A DNA stretch of 64,000 nucleotides, taken from assembly GCA_964631345.1 (NCBI GenBank), contig CAZVWE010000001.1, positions 248,001 to 312,000 of the forward strand, in the 5' to 3' direction. Of this stretch, positions 17,380 through 26,034 are shown one piece after another (position 1 is the stretch's first letter; every line of letters begins with the position of its first letter). The notes below the pieces were generated by a model. It saw nothing but the letters and a program-made list of their open reading frames with translations. It searched no databases and was not told the origin of the DNA. The stretch comes from MGBC163016 sp964631345 (lineage in GTDB: Bacteria > Actinomycetota > Coriobacteriia > Coriobacteriales > Eggerthellaceae). Made by a program: the position numbers and the translations under genes.

Positions 17380-18689
17380 TCATCCACCTCGCTTTCCGAA
17401 ACACCGATAATGCTTTTCTTGTCTCGAATCTCATTCAGTATTCTTGGGGTTTTGACCCACTTGCCTTCAGTTTTCGGACTGTCTCTTACATACACCCTGT
17501 CAATCAGACAAACACGATTTTTTCTGTCATAAGACACCTCGGCGATTACAGCCAAAAATCTTCTGCCATCTGCAGCACGACTTACCTGCACGAGATAGTC
17601 AAATGCGCTTCCAATTTGAGCCTCAATAGCATCCACTGGCAAATCAACGGCATAACGCACCATGGTGACCATTCTGTCCACTACATCTTCTGGAGAATTT
17701 GCATGAAGTGTTGTAAGGGAGCCATCGTGGCCTGTATTCATGGCTTGCAACATATCTATTGCTTCGCCACTTCTGCATTCACCAACGATGATTCGATCAG
17801 GTCTCATACGAAGTGAATTAATTACAAGTTCGCGAATAGTTATTTCTCCCTGTCCTTCAGCATTTCTAGGCCTTGCTTCCATTCGCACAACATGTGCTTG
17901 AGGATTGAGTTTTAACTCCGCAGAATCTTCAATCGTTACAACGCGTTCATCTAAAGAAATGTAATTTGACAAGGCATTAAGCAAAGTTGTCTTTCCACTT
18001 CCTGTACCCCCTGATACAACTACATTTTTTCTGGTTTTAACAAGCCAAGAAAGAAAGGTGGCGATGTCCTTTCCAAATGAGCCTTTAGACACCATTTCTT
18101 CAAGAGTCATCACATGTTTCGTAAACGCTCTGATAGTTAAATGAGGCCCGTCAGGTGTTATAGGAGGAATGACCGCATTAACACGATGTCCCTGTGGAAG
18201 ACGTGCGTTAACCATTGGAGACGATTCATCAATTCGCCGTCCAAGAGGTCCAATTATGCGATCAATTAGAACTCTTACTTGTTCGTCGCTATCAAATGAA
18301 AGGTCGCTCTTTACAAGCTTGCCATCTTTCTCAAAGAAAATACTTTGAGATCCATTGATCATAATTTCAGTAATGCTCTCATCTTCTATAAGGCTTTCAA
18401 TAGGACCCATCCCAAAAACAACGTCGATTAGTTCATTAGTTATTTTTCGTTTTTCAGCACCCGATAAAGACGCCCATTTCGGCTCTAATAATGCATGTCT
18501 ACACGATGATCTAAGCTCATTTCTTGCACGCTGAGGGTTATCTACAATAATTGCAGCAATAGCTTCAAGTGATGTCCATGCTTTTACATCCTGCCGTAAC
18601 TCTTCAACTGTTAGCTGCTTTGTAGTTTGACCCGAAAGAGATGATATATTGGCACCCTCTACTGATTTAACTCGATCAGATAAACTCAT
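17352..18689 (-). CDS. tadA: Tad pilus assembly ATPase TadA/CpaF
   Basis: 445 residues, secretion ATPase of the VirB11/GspE superfamily that powers pilus extension. The Walker A motif GGTGSGKTT is at residues 227-235, followed by the Asp box (VTIEDSAELKL), the Walker B region (RPDRIIVGECRSGEA) and the His box (GHDGSLTTLHANSP). The N-terminal domain has the CpaF-specific LIEDESITEIMINGS. ATGA overlap (4 bases) with the cpaE stop shows tight coupling. Confidence 0.95.
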   Translation of the reverse strand: MSLSDRVKSVEGANISSLSGQTTKQLTVEELRQDVKAWTSLEAIAAIIVDNPQRARNELRSSCRHALLEPKWASLSGAEKRKITNELIDVVFGMGPIESLIEDESITEIMINGSQSIFFEKDGKLVKSDLSFDSDEQVRVLIDRIIGPLGRRIDESSPMVNARLPQGHRVNAVIPPITPDGPHLTIRAFTKHVMTLEEMVSKGSFGKDIATFLSWLVKTRKNVVVSGGTGSGKTTLLNALSNYISLDERVVTIEDSAELKLNPQAHVVRMEARPRNAEGQGEITIRELVINSLRMRPDRIIVGECRSGEAIDMLQAMNTGHDGSLTTLHANSPEDVVDRMVTMVRYAVDLPVDAIEAQIGSAFDYLVQVSRAADGRRFLAVIAEVSYDRKNRVCLIDRVYVRDSPKTEGKWVKTPRILNEIRDKKSIIGVSESEVDEWETLALPA

Positions 18690-20143
18690 CTTCCGATCCC
18701 TTCAAACATGGATTTTTCACTCATAACATTTTGGGTTGTACCAAAATCAAACCTCGCTTTTAGATCAGCATGTTTTGTTCGTCGATTTGTGCGCCGTTTA
18801 TGTCCTTTTCTGTTTGGAAGATTTCGTAAATCAAATGATTGTTGTGAATTATCTGAAGTATCAAAAGAACCTGCAGATGAAACGGCTGCGCTTTGTTGAT
18901 GTTTACCAAGCATTGCAAAATCCGGAAGCATCACATCAAGCATTTCCGTAACACTTTTCACAAATGGGTTTCCAGTCTCAGCAAGCTTTGATGCATGTCC
19001 CGCACCACACATCTCCTCGATTTCTAAGCCCCCATCTAAAAGCTCATAAACATGAACACCTTGCAGTGCACATGCAATATCAATCGAAGTAAACAACGCC
19101 CCTCTCCCACACCTGTTCAGCGCATACTCAAATGTTCCAGATGCGATCCCCATGCGCATGCATAGATCAAGTGCATGTTGACACGCACGAACAGATGACG
19201 CTCTTTGATCAACCACAAAAAGCGTATACGTGCTTAACTCCATAAGAGATGCATGATGGTCAGCCCAGTTAGCACCTGTATTTACAATGATTACATCAAA
19301 CGCATTTGAACAAATTCCTAGGATCTCATTTAAGTGTTTTGACAAGTCTTCACTATGCTCCAAGCGACAAGGTGCTGATAATACTGCCGGGATTTTTCTA
19401 TCAGCACTTAAAGTTGCAAGCCTTGATATCGCGGTTGTATCGGTTAAAACTTCATCCACTGTAATGGGTTTTTCAATGCCCAAAAGTCTATGTGTATCAC
19501 CAAACTGTAAATCGCAATCAAGTAATACTGTCTTGAATCCTTTTGCAAAAGCAATCGATGCAGCCACAGCCGATATCGTACTTTTACCAGCACCTCCACT
19601 CCCGCTTACAATGGTTAGAACAAAAGACTTAATGTCTGAAACATCATTACTATCAGATGCAACTTCGGCAACTTCGTTTATTTGCAATGTTGTGTGCTTA
19701 GGTTGCTTAATAGTCTCCTTAGGCTCAACAGGTTCACTAATGTATTCATCTATAGAAAGCGATTCGACATCTTGCATTCGATTGCGTCTAATTGACTCCA
19801 TGGCAAAACGCTTTGCAAATGATTCCGCTGCAAGCACCCCTGTGACACCTGCAGCTTGAGCACGCGAAAGCGATGAACCCGTTGTCTCAAAAAGAATCAA
19901 AAGAATCTTGAGTTCAGGGTTATCTTTTCTGAGTGCTGCTGCCAAGTTAATAGCATCAACATCATCACTTGAAGCAACCCATACCTCATCAATATCTTTT
20001 GCGTTTTTCATGCGCTCTCGCACACTTTCGGCACCATTAAACGCTTCCAGCCAACTAATTGAACTCAAGTCTGCGTCACTCAAACCTAAAAGCCCAGGCA
20101 TAGCTAAGCTTGTAGAATCTGCGCACAAGACAACTTTTCCCAT
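18686..20143 (-). CDS. cpaE: CpaE/TadZ-like MinD-family ATPase
   Basis: 485 residues from ATG 20143 (GGAAGGAAACTG upstream, one base after the cpaB stop). Residues 1-135 resemble a receiver-like domain without an obvious phosphoacceptor. A MinD/ParA ATPase domain follows with the deviant Walker A SGSGGAGKSTISA and LLDCDLQFGDTHRLLGI. TadZ/CpaE proteins position the pilus machine at the cell pole. The last 60 residues are basic and disordered. Confidence 0.85.
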   Translation of the reverse strand: MGKVVLCADSTSLAMPGLLGLSDADLSSISWLEAFNGAESVRERMKNAKDIDEVWVASSDDVDAINLAAALRKDNPELKILLILFETTGSSLSRAQAAGVTGVLAAESFAKRFAMESIRRNRMQDVESLSIDEYISEPVEPKETIKQPKHTTLQINEVAEVASDSNDVSDIKSFVLTIVSGSGGAGKSTISAVAASIAFAKGFKTVLLDCDLQFGDTHRLLGIEKPITVDEVLTDTTAISRLATLSADRKIPAVLSAPCRLEHSEDLSKHLNEILGICSNAFDVIIVNTGANWADHHASLMELSTYTLFVVDQRASSVRACQHALDLCMRMGIASGTFEYALNRCGRGALFTSIDIACALQGVHVYELLDGGLEIEEMCGAGHASKLAETGNPFVKSVTEMLDVMLPDFAMLGKHQQSAAVSSAGSFDTSDNSQQSFDLRNLPNRKGHKRRTNRRTKHADLKARFDFGTTQNVMSEKSMFEGIGR

Positions 20144-20144
20144 A

Positions 20145-20978
20145 TCAGTTTCCTTCCCTAGTTTTAGTTGTATTGGTAGCGCTCGTAACGTTGACTTTGT
20201 TAGCTGTGTCATTGGTGTTGGTTGTGTTGGTTGTATTAGTTGTGTTGGATGTGCTGGCTATATCAGACGCATCAGCAGTATTGATTGCGCTAGCAGCGTT
20301 TGCGTCATCGGTAGAGGTGCTCGCATCTGCAGACGGCAACACGAAGTAAAGCTTTGTACTTTCTGCGGCAGAAACCAGTTCTTGTACACTTTCTGGTTTT
20401 ACAGCAAGCGTGATCCAGGCATTCGAAGAGGTAGATGCGATCGAGTCTTCCTGCATGCTTGTTGCGAGAATTAAAGCCGACGTTGAAATTCTTGTTGTCG
20501 AACTTGCTCCAACGGCATAAATATCTGCTTTCATGCCTGGCGCAAGTGATCCTCCGACAGCTTGTACAGCTTGCGCTGGAACACTCAACGCAGACAAACC
20601 GTCTGGAACTTCAATATCTGTCGTCTTAAAACCAAACCGTGCTGACGAAATAACCTCACCTGTGAGTATTGTTGACCCTACCTGCTTTCCAACAACCTCG
20701 TCTTTTGATGCAACCGCATCAACCGGAAGCAATGTAGCTATCCACTTCTTTGTCTCTATGTCGCTGTCACGAATGGTTTCTCCTGCAACAATGTTTCTTC
20801 TTGCAACACAAACTTCAACTTGATCGCCACCGTATTTTGCAAGCATATCTGCCTCTGCTGCATTGGCTTGTTCGTCGACACTCATGACATACAGAGCCAC
20901 ACAAAGCGCACAGCATGCGCCACATATGATTCCGACCAAAATAGATTTACTTTTCTTTGAGACTTTAACCCGCGCCAT
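20145..20978 (-). CDS. cpaB: Tad pilus protein CpaB/RcpC-like (SAF domain)
   Basis: 277 residues. One N-terminal membrane helix (ILVGIICGACCALCVALYVM) leads to a SAF/AFP-like domain (VARRNIVAGETIRDSDI, VGKQVGSTILTGEV) and the RcpC-type half (VSVPAQAVQAVGGSLAPGMKAD pattern). The last 45 residues are a low-complexity Asn/Thr-rich tail (NTTNTTNTTNTND) encoded by imperfect trinucleotide repeats. First gene of the Tad run; the upstream region 20979-21317 should hold its promoter. Confidence 0.85.
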   Translation of the reverse strand: MARVKVSKKSKSILVGIICGACCALCVALYVMSVDEQANAAEADMLAKYGGDQVEVCVARRNIVAGETIRDSDIETKKWIATLLPVDAVASKDEVVGKQVGSTILTGEVISSARFGFKTTDIEVPDGLSALSVPAQAVQAVGGSLAPGMKADIYAVGASSTTRISTSALILATSMQEDSIASTSSNAWITLAVKPESVQELVSAAESTKLYFVLPSADASTSTDDANAASAINTADASDIASTSNTTNTTNTTNTNDTANKVNVTSATNTTKTREGN

Positions 20979-21317
20979 TTAACCGCCTTCATCGATTCCA
21001 ATGACGCGGTATTGTGGCACACAACATCTCGCAAAAACCTTTCTTGATCTACAGTCCTAGCCTGGTTTTACTTATAAAAACGAAGAGAAATTGATGTCAT
21101 TGCTTACAGAAAACCTATGCATTTGATAACAAATATGTCTTGGTTCTTACGTAAATTTGGCGAAGATTATGCTGAACAAGTAATAGAGCGCTTCCACCCA
21201 TTTTTCTTTTAGGGATATAGGTGCAAAATTGAGGTTATGGAGTTATAGACACACAGGTGTGTCAACTCAGTCCTTTTTATAACCCGGATACCCCTCATAC
21301 TAGTTTGCACTTAATGT
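20979..21317. promoter_or_regulatory. intergenic region with probable Tad promoter and 16-bp palindrome
   Basis: No gene seen. It contains the perfect inverted repeat GACACAC-AG-GTGTGTC at 21248-21263. On the minus strand this overlaps a TTGACA, so it could be a repressor or activator site controlling the Tad operon, although I cannot pair that TTGACA with a well-placed -10. Confidence 0.4.
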
Positions 21318-21350
21318 AAAAAACCCTGCTTACCATAGTAAGCAGGGTTT
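21318..21350 (-). terminator. terminator after tRNA-Val
   Basis: Thirteen-base perfect arms (21321-21333 and 21338-21350) around CATA, followed on the minus strand by TTT. It lies 7 bases beyond the tRNA 3' CCA. Confidence 0.85.
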
Positions 21351-21357
21351 GAATTTA

Positions 21358-21432
21358 TGGTGGTCGAGGAGGGATTTGAACCCCCGACCTTGTGCTTGTA
21401 AGGCACCTGCGCTCCCGCTGCGCCACTCGACC
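21358..21432 (-). tRNA. tRNA-Val (anticodon TAC)
   Basis: 75 nt including an encoded CCA. The acceptor stem GGTCGAG/CTCGACC is perfect, the D arm is GCGC...GCGC, and the anticodon loop CTTACAA gives TAC. The T arm GGGGGTTCAAATCCC is intact. The outermost anticodon-stem pair appears to be a G-A mismatch, a small oddity. Confidence 0.95.
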
Positions 21433-21493
21433 ATGAGTGTTGTTATATTCTATAGCAATTTAGGCAACTACTCTAGAAATATTAAAATCATAC

Positions 21494-21539
21494 CCGTGAC
21501 AGGTAGTTTATATATACCGTGACAGGTAGTTTATATATA
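21494..21539. repeat. exact tandem duplication of 23 bp
   Basis: The unit starting CCGTGACAGGTAGTTTATAT occurs twice back to back (21494-21516 and 21517-21539), about 60 bases upstream of tRNA-Val and just after the MFS gene. A related TGACAAGTAGTTTATG occurs at 43336-43351 ahead of the aminopeptidase gene. Confidence 0.85.
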
Positions 21540-21560
21540 AAGTCTTGTTTCATAGCATTC

Positions 21561-22910
21561 TTAATTTGCATGTCGCTTTGAAAATGCCCGGACTAAAAAC
21601 AGCACACAAATAGCTACAGCTATCATAATTGCATTAAATACAAACATTGCTTGAGGTCCTGCGCCTTGAAGCACAGCTCCGCCAAATACAGGACCTACAC
21701 CCATTGCTAAGTCAGGAAATATGAAAAATGTATTAGCTGAGCGTCCTAATTGATCATCAGGTACATCTCTTACTGATTCTGCCTGGATATTCGAATACGC
21801 AGAAGCTTGACCAGCTCCCATGCAGACTCCACCTATTGCAAAACCTACAATATTTGGAATGAAGGCTATGGACAGCATTCCGCATATTGCAATTGCCATC
21901 GCAGGTGGAGCGACTTTCCACAGTCCGTAAATATCACTTAGTCTCCCGGCAAGAGGCCTAGCTGCAAGTGTTGCAAACGAGTAAAACGTAAAATACAACG
22001 CAGCATCAGCCACACCTTCCATCTGTCCTGCCATCAAAACAAACGATGAAGTGCTGCCTTGAGCAATCATTAAAAATCCCGCAGCAATAGAAAGCGGAAG
22101 AGCTGAAAAATAGAAGCATTTTTCTAAAGCTTTAATAAGACCATTCTTCTTTTTCCTCGTTTGTCTTTGACGAATATCATCTCTAAGCAGGGAATTCAAA
22201 GCTACAGGATTGCCAATATCTTTTATGTCATCCTTAGACGATAATTCTTCATCCAAAATCTCGGATGCAAGCTGCGCATCATCGTAGCCCGCATCTTTTT
22301 CGTCAATCATGCGTTTCTCAACCAAAGACATGTTTACAGATTTTGGGATTTTCAAAAAGAGAGTAAAGACAAAAGCAAGTGTCATAAAAATCCCAGAACA
22401 TAAAAACACGGAAACATAGCCATAATAATCCGATACCACCGAACCAAGGGCAGGTCCTAGAGCCATTCCTAAAGTATAGGCAAGTCCTATCCACCCAACA
22501 GCCATACCGATTCTGTTATGGGGTACCATAGATGGTACAACGGAAACTACTATGGTTGATTTAAAAGCAAATGCAAATCCTTGCAAACAGAGAAACGTCC
22601 CCAAAATAAGTGGGTTTCTTGCAAATGAACACCCAAATGCTCCTATGCAATACAAAAAGCAGGCAAATGTTAATAGCTGTTTTTTTGCAAATCTGTCAGA
22701 AATACCCCCGCTGAAAGGCCTCATTACTAATGCAGCCGTAGCATATATACCTGCAAGAAATCCAGCGAGCGGAATTGTGGCACCAAGTTCAACAGCAAAA
22801 TTAGAGATAATTGGGCGCGACATAAATCCACCAATTTGTAATGCCGCCTCAATCGCAAAAAGACTTACGAATCTTCTATTCCAAAGTCTTTTAGGCGTTT
22901 GTTCTTCCAC
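21561..22910 (-). CDS. MFS transporter
   Basis: 449 residues with about 12 membrane helices in two halves. The MFS loop motif between helices 2 and 3 is GGISDRFAKKQLL, and its counterpart in the second half is GRLSDIYGLWKVA. The central cytoplasmic loop is long (about residues 195-255), acidic then basic. Substrate unknown. It is 118 bases downstream of ferredoxin 1 on the same strand, so it may serve Mo enzyme 1 by importing substrate or exporting product. Confidence 0.85.
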   Translation of the reverse strand: MEEQTPKRLWNRRFVSLFAIEAALQIGGFMSRPIISNFAVELGATIPLAGFLAGIYATAALVMRPFSGGISDRFAKKQLLTFACFLYCIGAFGCSFARNPLILGTFLCLQGFAFAFKSTIVVSVVPSMVPHNRIGMAVGWIGLAYTLGMALGPALGSVVSDYYGYVSVFLCSGIFMTLAFVFTLFLKIPKSVNMSLVEKRMIDEKDAGYDDAQLASEILDEELSSKDDIKDIGNPVALNSLLRDDIRQRQTRKKKNGLIKALEKCFYFSALPLSIAAGFLMIAQGSTSSFVLMAGQMEGVADAALYFTFYSFATLAARPLAGRLSDIYGLWKVAPPAMAIAICGMLSIAFIPNIVGFAIGGVCMGAGQASAYSNIQAESVRDVPDDQLGRSANTFFIFPDLAMGVGPVFGGAVLQGAGPQAMFVFNAIMIAVAICVLFLVRAFSKRHAN

Positions 22911-23028
22911 GTATTAAATTCCAATTCACTGTTTATCGGGATGATGTATAAAATCAAAGTCAAGAAATCAAAAAGAAACTGGACAACCTTGGCGTACAAC
23001 GCCCAAGATTGCCCAGCAAAAAACTAAA

Positions 23029-23364
23029 CTACGGTAAGAAGATTGAGCACTGGCTTCCGCGCTCTTCCATCTTCTTTGCAAGCTCCTCAAGTGTTCCGTA
23101 CTCAATAGCCAAAGCTAGGCAGTGCAAAACACAAGAAGGCTTTTCTCCTCTTGCCACACGGTCTTCGCACATGTCGCAAGAAGTTGTTGGTACTGGAACG
23201 TACTTGCCTTCCCAGCTACCATCCTCTTTTTTCCATGGACCCATTTCGAGAAGTTTAATTCCCCATTGTCCCATAGGAAGACCGAGGTGATTGCGGCATG
23301 CGATTTCGCATGAATGGCATCCGGTGCAATACTCGTTGTCAATCATCAATCCATTTGTGGCCAT
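23029..23364 (-). CDS. two-cluster 4Fe-4S ferredoxin, partner of Mo enzyme 1
   Basis: 111 residues from ATG 23364 with GAGGAGG. Cysteines at 13, 16, 19, 23 (CTGCHSCEIAC) and 63, 66, 78, 82 (CDMC...CVLHC) can hold two [4Fe-4S] clusters; this is a DmsB-like fold cut to half its usual cluster number. It should pass electrons to or from the Mo enzyme encoded 26 bases upstream. No export signal. Confidence 0.9.
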   Translation of the reverse strand: MATNGLMIDNEYCTGCHSCEIACRNHLGLPMGQWGIKLLEMGPWKKEDGSWEGKYVPVPTTSCDMCEDRVARGEKPSCVLHCLALAIEYGTLEELAKKMEERGSQCSIFLP

Positions 23365-23390
23365 AATCGAACCTCCTCTCTCAAGTCTCG

Positions 23391-25691
23391 TTAGTCGTCG
23401 GCACGGGAGATCTTGCAAGGAAGTGCTCCGTAGTGCGAGCCAAGACCAAGCTTGCCGATCTCTTTCCAAGGCATGAGCTCATTGATGTTCGACTTCCATA
23501 CACCGAATAGCTCTGCGTCCTTCTCCTCTGGGTACCACCAACCATGGTCACAGCCGATAACGGTTTCTTTCACAATTGGGGTTACATCAGCGATCATGCG
23601 GCATTTGCCCCATGGGTTCTCGATCTCTACCCAGTCGCCAGTCTTAATTCCATGCTTTTCAGCGGTCTTTGGATTGATTTCCACTGTTGCAGCCTCACGG
23701 ATCTCACGAAGCTGTGCGATCTGACGATGCTCTGTATGGAATGAGGTTGGGCGACGTGCGCCAGTAACAAAGTCAAGCGGATACTCGTCAATCCACTCAG
23801 GGCGTGATCTCTTGGAGAAACGTGGCTCCTCATAGTAAGGTAGCGGATCCTCGCCAAGATGATTCTTTACAGTTGACCAGAACTCAACACGTCCAGTTGG
23901 GGACTTAAATCCTGGTTTGCCGTCCATGCGAAGGAGACCCTTTTCATATTGATAGTAAGGAATCTCATAACGGCCATAAACCCACTCACGAAGCTTCTCG
24001 TAAGTCATTGGCTCACCAGTGGTTGCATCAGCAGTATCCGGAATGCCCTGAATCTTGGCATCAAGATAGCTGTGAGCATCCTTCCATCTTTGCTCATCAC
24101 GATCAGGATTGATGCGATGGTCAAGGTCAAGCATGATCTCAAGGTCAGACTTGCACTCGCCAAGTGGCTCAATAACCTTTGTGATTGCGTGGAACTGACC
24201 AGGCTGGTTGCAGCCATGGAAAGTAACAATGCCCTCATGTTCCATAGCAGTAGCCACTGGAAGAACAACGTCAGCTAATGCCTGAATCGTTGGGTTCATG
24301 AAGATATCGGTTGCAACAACAAATTCCTTATGACGGCATGCTTCCATCCAATCATGAGGCTGTTGTGTAATACATGATGAGATGAAGTTTGAGCTCTGGA
24401 TGAAAAGGAACTCGATTGGATAAGGAATGTTTGTGCGAAGAGTATCGAGTGTGCAGTCAGGCTGCGTGGTATTGATGATCATGTCCATTGCAGGATACTG
24501 ATCATGACCTGCGATAGGAATCGGATTTGTATCCTCTTCCTCAACCAACATGCCAACACCCTTACGTCCTGTGGATCCACCATTTTTCATGGTTTGGCCA
24601 AGCTTGATTCCGCCAGGGTTATCAAGGTTTCCGCAAAGTGCGAAGATGCCCCAAATTGCATGGCAGATTTGAAGGGTATTTGGATTTTGGTCAGTCTTTA
24701 GACCAACAGATGCTGTGCAAGGCTTTTGGGACAAAAGACGAGCTGCACGATAAATATCCTCAACAGGAACTTCGCAGATATCGGCAGCCATCTCTGGCGT
24801 CATAGTCTTGCAGCGCTCTGCATACTCTTCAAAGCCATATGTCCACTTCTCAACGAACTCATGATCATATAGATCCTCGTTGATAATTACGCAGTTAAGC
24901 GCCATAGCCAAAGCTGCATCAGTACCAGGACGAATCTGGAAGTGAATTTCAGCATGGCGAGCAGTCCAGTTTGCACGAGGGTCAACAACAATAACCTTCA
25001 TGCCGCGCTTCATCATATCAACTGTTGAATGACCAAAAAGTCCGTCTGGGTTTGACCATAAAACGTCACGACCCCAAATAAGCATGTACTTAGGAAGCTC
25101 ATAGCGAGGATCATCGTAGCGATCCTTGAAACCGAAAGCGCCGTCGTACTCAACGTATGCACATCCGAGCAACCAGTCCATTGCTGTCTGACGAGGAATA
25201 ACGCATGACCATCCACCATTTGCATGAATTGCAGTACGGCTATGGAATACCTCATTGCAAGTCTGGAATTGATAAGCAGAAGCCTCACGACCAGTACCTG
25301 TCCATACAGAAACTGTATCAAGGCCATACTTTTCAGTAAGCTCAAAATATTTTTCAACAATTATGTCGTAAGCCTCATCCCATGAGATGCGCTCCCATTT
25401 ATCTGCTTGGCCGCGGAACTTACGGTCACGCTTCATTGGGTAAAGAAGACGATCCTCATGATAGATGTAGTCAGGAAGGCAAAGACATCTTGGACACAAA
25501 CGTCCATTTGTGATTGGCTGATCTGGGTCGCCCTCCACGTTAACAATCTTGCCGTCCTTGACAAACACACGAAGTCCGCATCCAACACCATGGCATCCAG
25601 GGGGTGACCATTGTGCTGTACGATAGACTTTGGTGCCGTCATCAAGTTCCTTAACGCGAGGTGTATCTGACACTCGGGTCAATTCACTCAT
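23391..25691 (-). CDS. molybdopterin oxidoreductase 1 (DMSO reductase superfamily)
   Basis: 766 residues, catalytic subunit with bis-MGD cofactor. N-terminal Fe-S motif: C33-x4-C38 and C66-x2-C69 (GRLCPRC). Where paralogue 2 has Cys27, this one has Ala26, so the cluster ligation is atypical. The putative metal-ligand cysteine is C163 in GGWSCVIPR. The C-terminal MGD-binding domain carries FHTEHRQ and DHGWWYPEE, shared with the other two Mo enzymes here. There is no Tat signal, so a cytoplasmic location is inferred. The pattern resembles the acetylene hydratase/transhydroxylase/catechol dehydroxylase branch; substrate unknown. A conserved 11-bp motif lies upstream at 25823-25833. Confidence 0.9.
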   Translation of the reverse strand: MSELTRVSDTPRVKELDDGTKVYRTAQWSPPGCHGVGCGLRVFVKDGKIVNVEGDPDQPITNGRLCPRCLCLPDYIYHEDRLLYPMKRDRKFRGQADKWERISWDEAYDIIVEKYFELTEKYGLDTVSVWTGTGREASAYQFQTCNEVFHSRTAIHANGGWSCVIPRQTAMDWLLGCAYVEYDGAFGFKDRYDDPRYELPKYMLIWGRDVLWSNPDGLFGHSTVDMMKRGMKVIVVDPRANWTARHAEIHFQIRPGTDAALAMALNCVIINEDLYDHEFVEKWTYGFEEYAERCKTMTPEMAADICEVPVEDIYRAARLLSQKPCTASVGLKTDQNPNTLQICHAIWGIFALCGNLDNPGGIKLGQTMKNGGSTGRKGVGMLVEEEDTNPIPIAGHDQYPAMDMIINTTQPDCTLDTLRTNIPYPIEFLFIQSSNFISSCITQQPHDWMEACRHKEFVVATDIFMNPTIQALADVVLPVATAMEHEGIVTFHGCNQPGQFHAITKVIEPLGECKSDLEIMLDLDHRINPDRDEQRWKDAHSYLDAKIQGIPDTADATTGEPMTYEKLREWVYGRYEIPYYQYEKGLLRMDGKPGFKSPTGRVEFWSTVKNHLGEDPLPYYEEPRFSKRSRPEWIDEYPLDFVTGARRPTSFHTEHRQIAQLREIREAATVEINPKTAEKHGIKTGDWVEIENPWGKCRMIADVTPIVKETVIGCDHGWWYPEEKDAELFGVWKSNINELMPWKEIGKLGLGSHYGALPCKISRADD

Positions 25692-25822
25692 ACTCCGACT
25701 CCTCTCTTCTCTCTTTTCACGAACGATGTCCTTGTATCGCTCGTAGTGAGTTGATTATTGATGCGCGAATAGCGCATTCCATCTGCTGTTAGGTATGAAT
25801 CACCGCAAGAACCAAACATGCA

Positions 25823-25833
25823 ACTCTAAGTAT
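25823..25833. promoter_or_regulatory. candidate operator, ACTCTAAGTAT
   Basis: Exact 11-base copy of 33894-33904, located about 130 bases upstream of Mo enzyme 1. It lies within a short inverted context (CAACT...AGTTG). Possible site for the LuxR-type regulator encoded at 31003. Confidence 0.35.
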
Positions 25834-25848
25834 TAGAAAGTTGTAGTC

Positions 25849-26034
25849 TTACTTTGAAGTTGTTCCATTAGTTGATTTTCTTTTAGAACCACCTGGGGGA
25901 GCAGGCATCTCCCATCCACACTCTTTGCATTTACCCTCTTCGGGAATCACTAGCGTTCCGCAACGCGGGCAATGCATGACATTTTGAATCTTGGCAGTTT
26001 CACAGCTACCGCAGTTTCTACACGGATAGCACAT
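25849..26034 (-). CDS. double zinc-ribbon protein coupled to trigger factor
   Basis: 61 residues with four CxxC pairs (CYPCRNCGSC, CPRC, CKEC), two rubredoxin-like knuckles, then a basic tail. Its ATG overlaps the TAA of the trigger-factor gene (TAATG), so translation is coupled. No known family; it may bind metal or an unfolded partner. It lies within the Mo-enzyme island. Confidence 0.65.
   Translation of the reverse strand: MCYPCRNCGSCETAKIQNVMHCPRCGTLVIPEEGKCKECGWEMPAPPGGSKRKSTNGTTSK

Noticed and set aside
21494..21539. CRISPR array
   Set aside because: Only two copies, directly adjacent with no spacer; no cas gene in the window.
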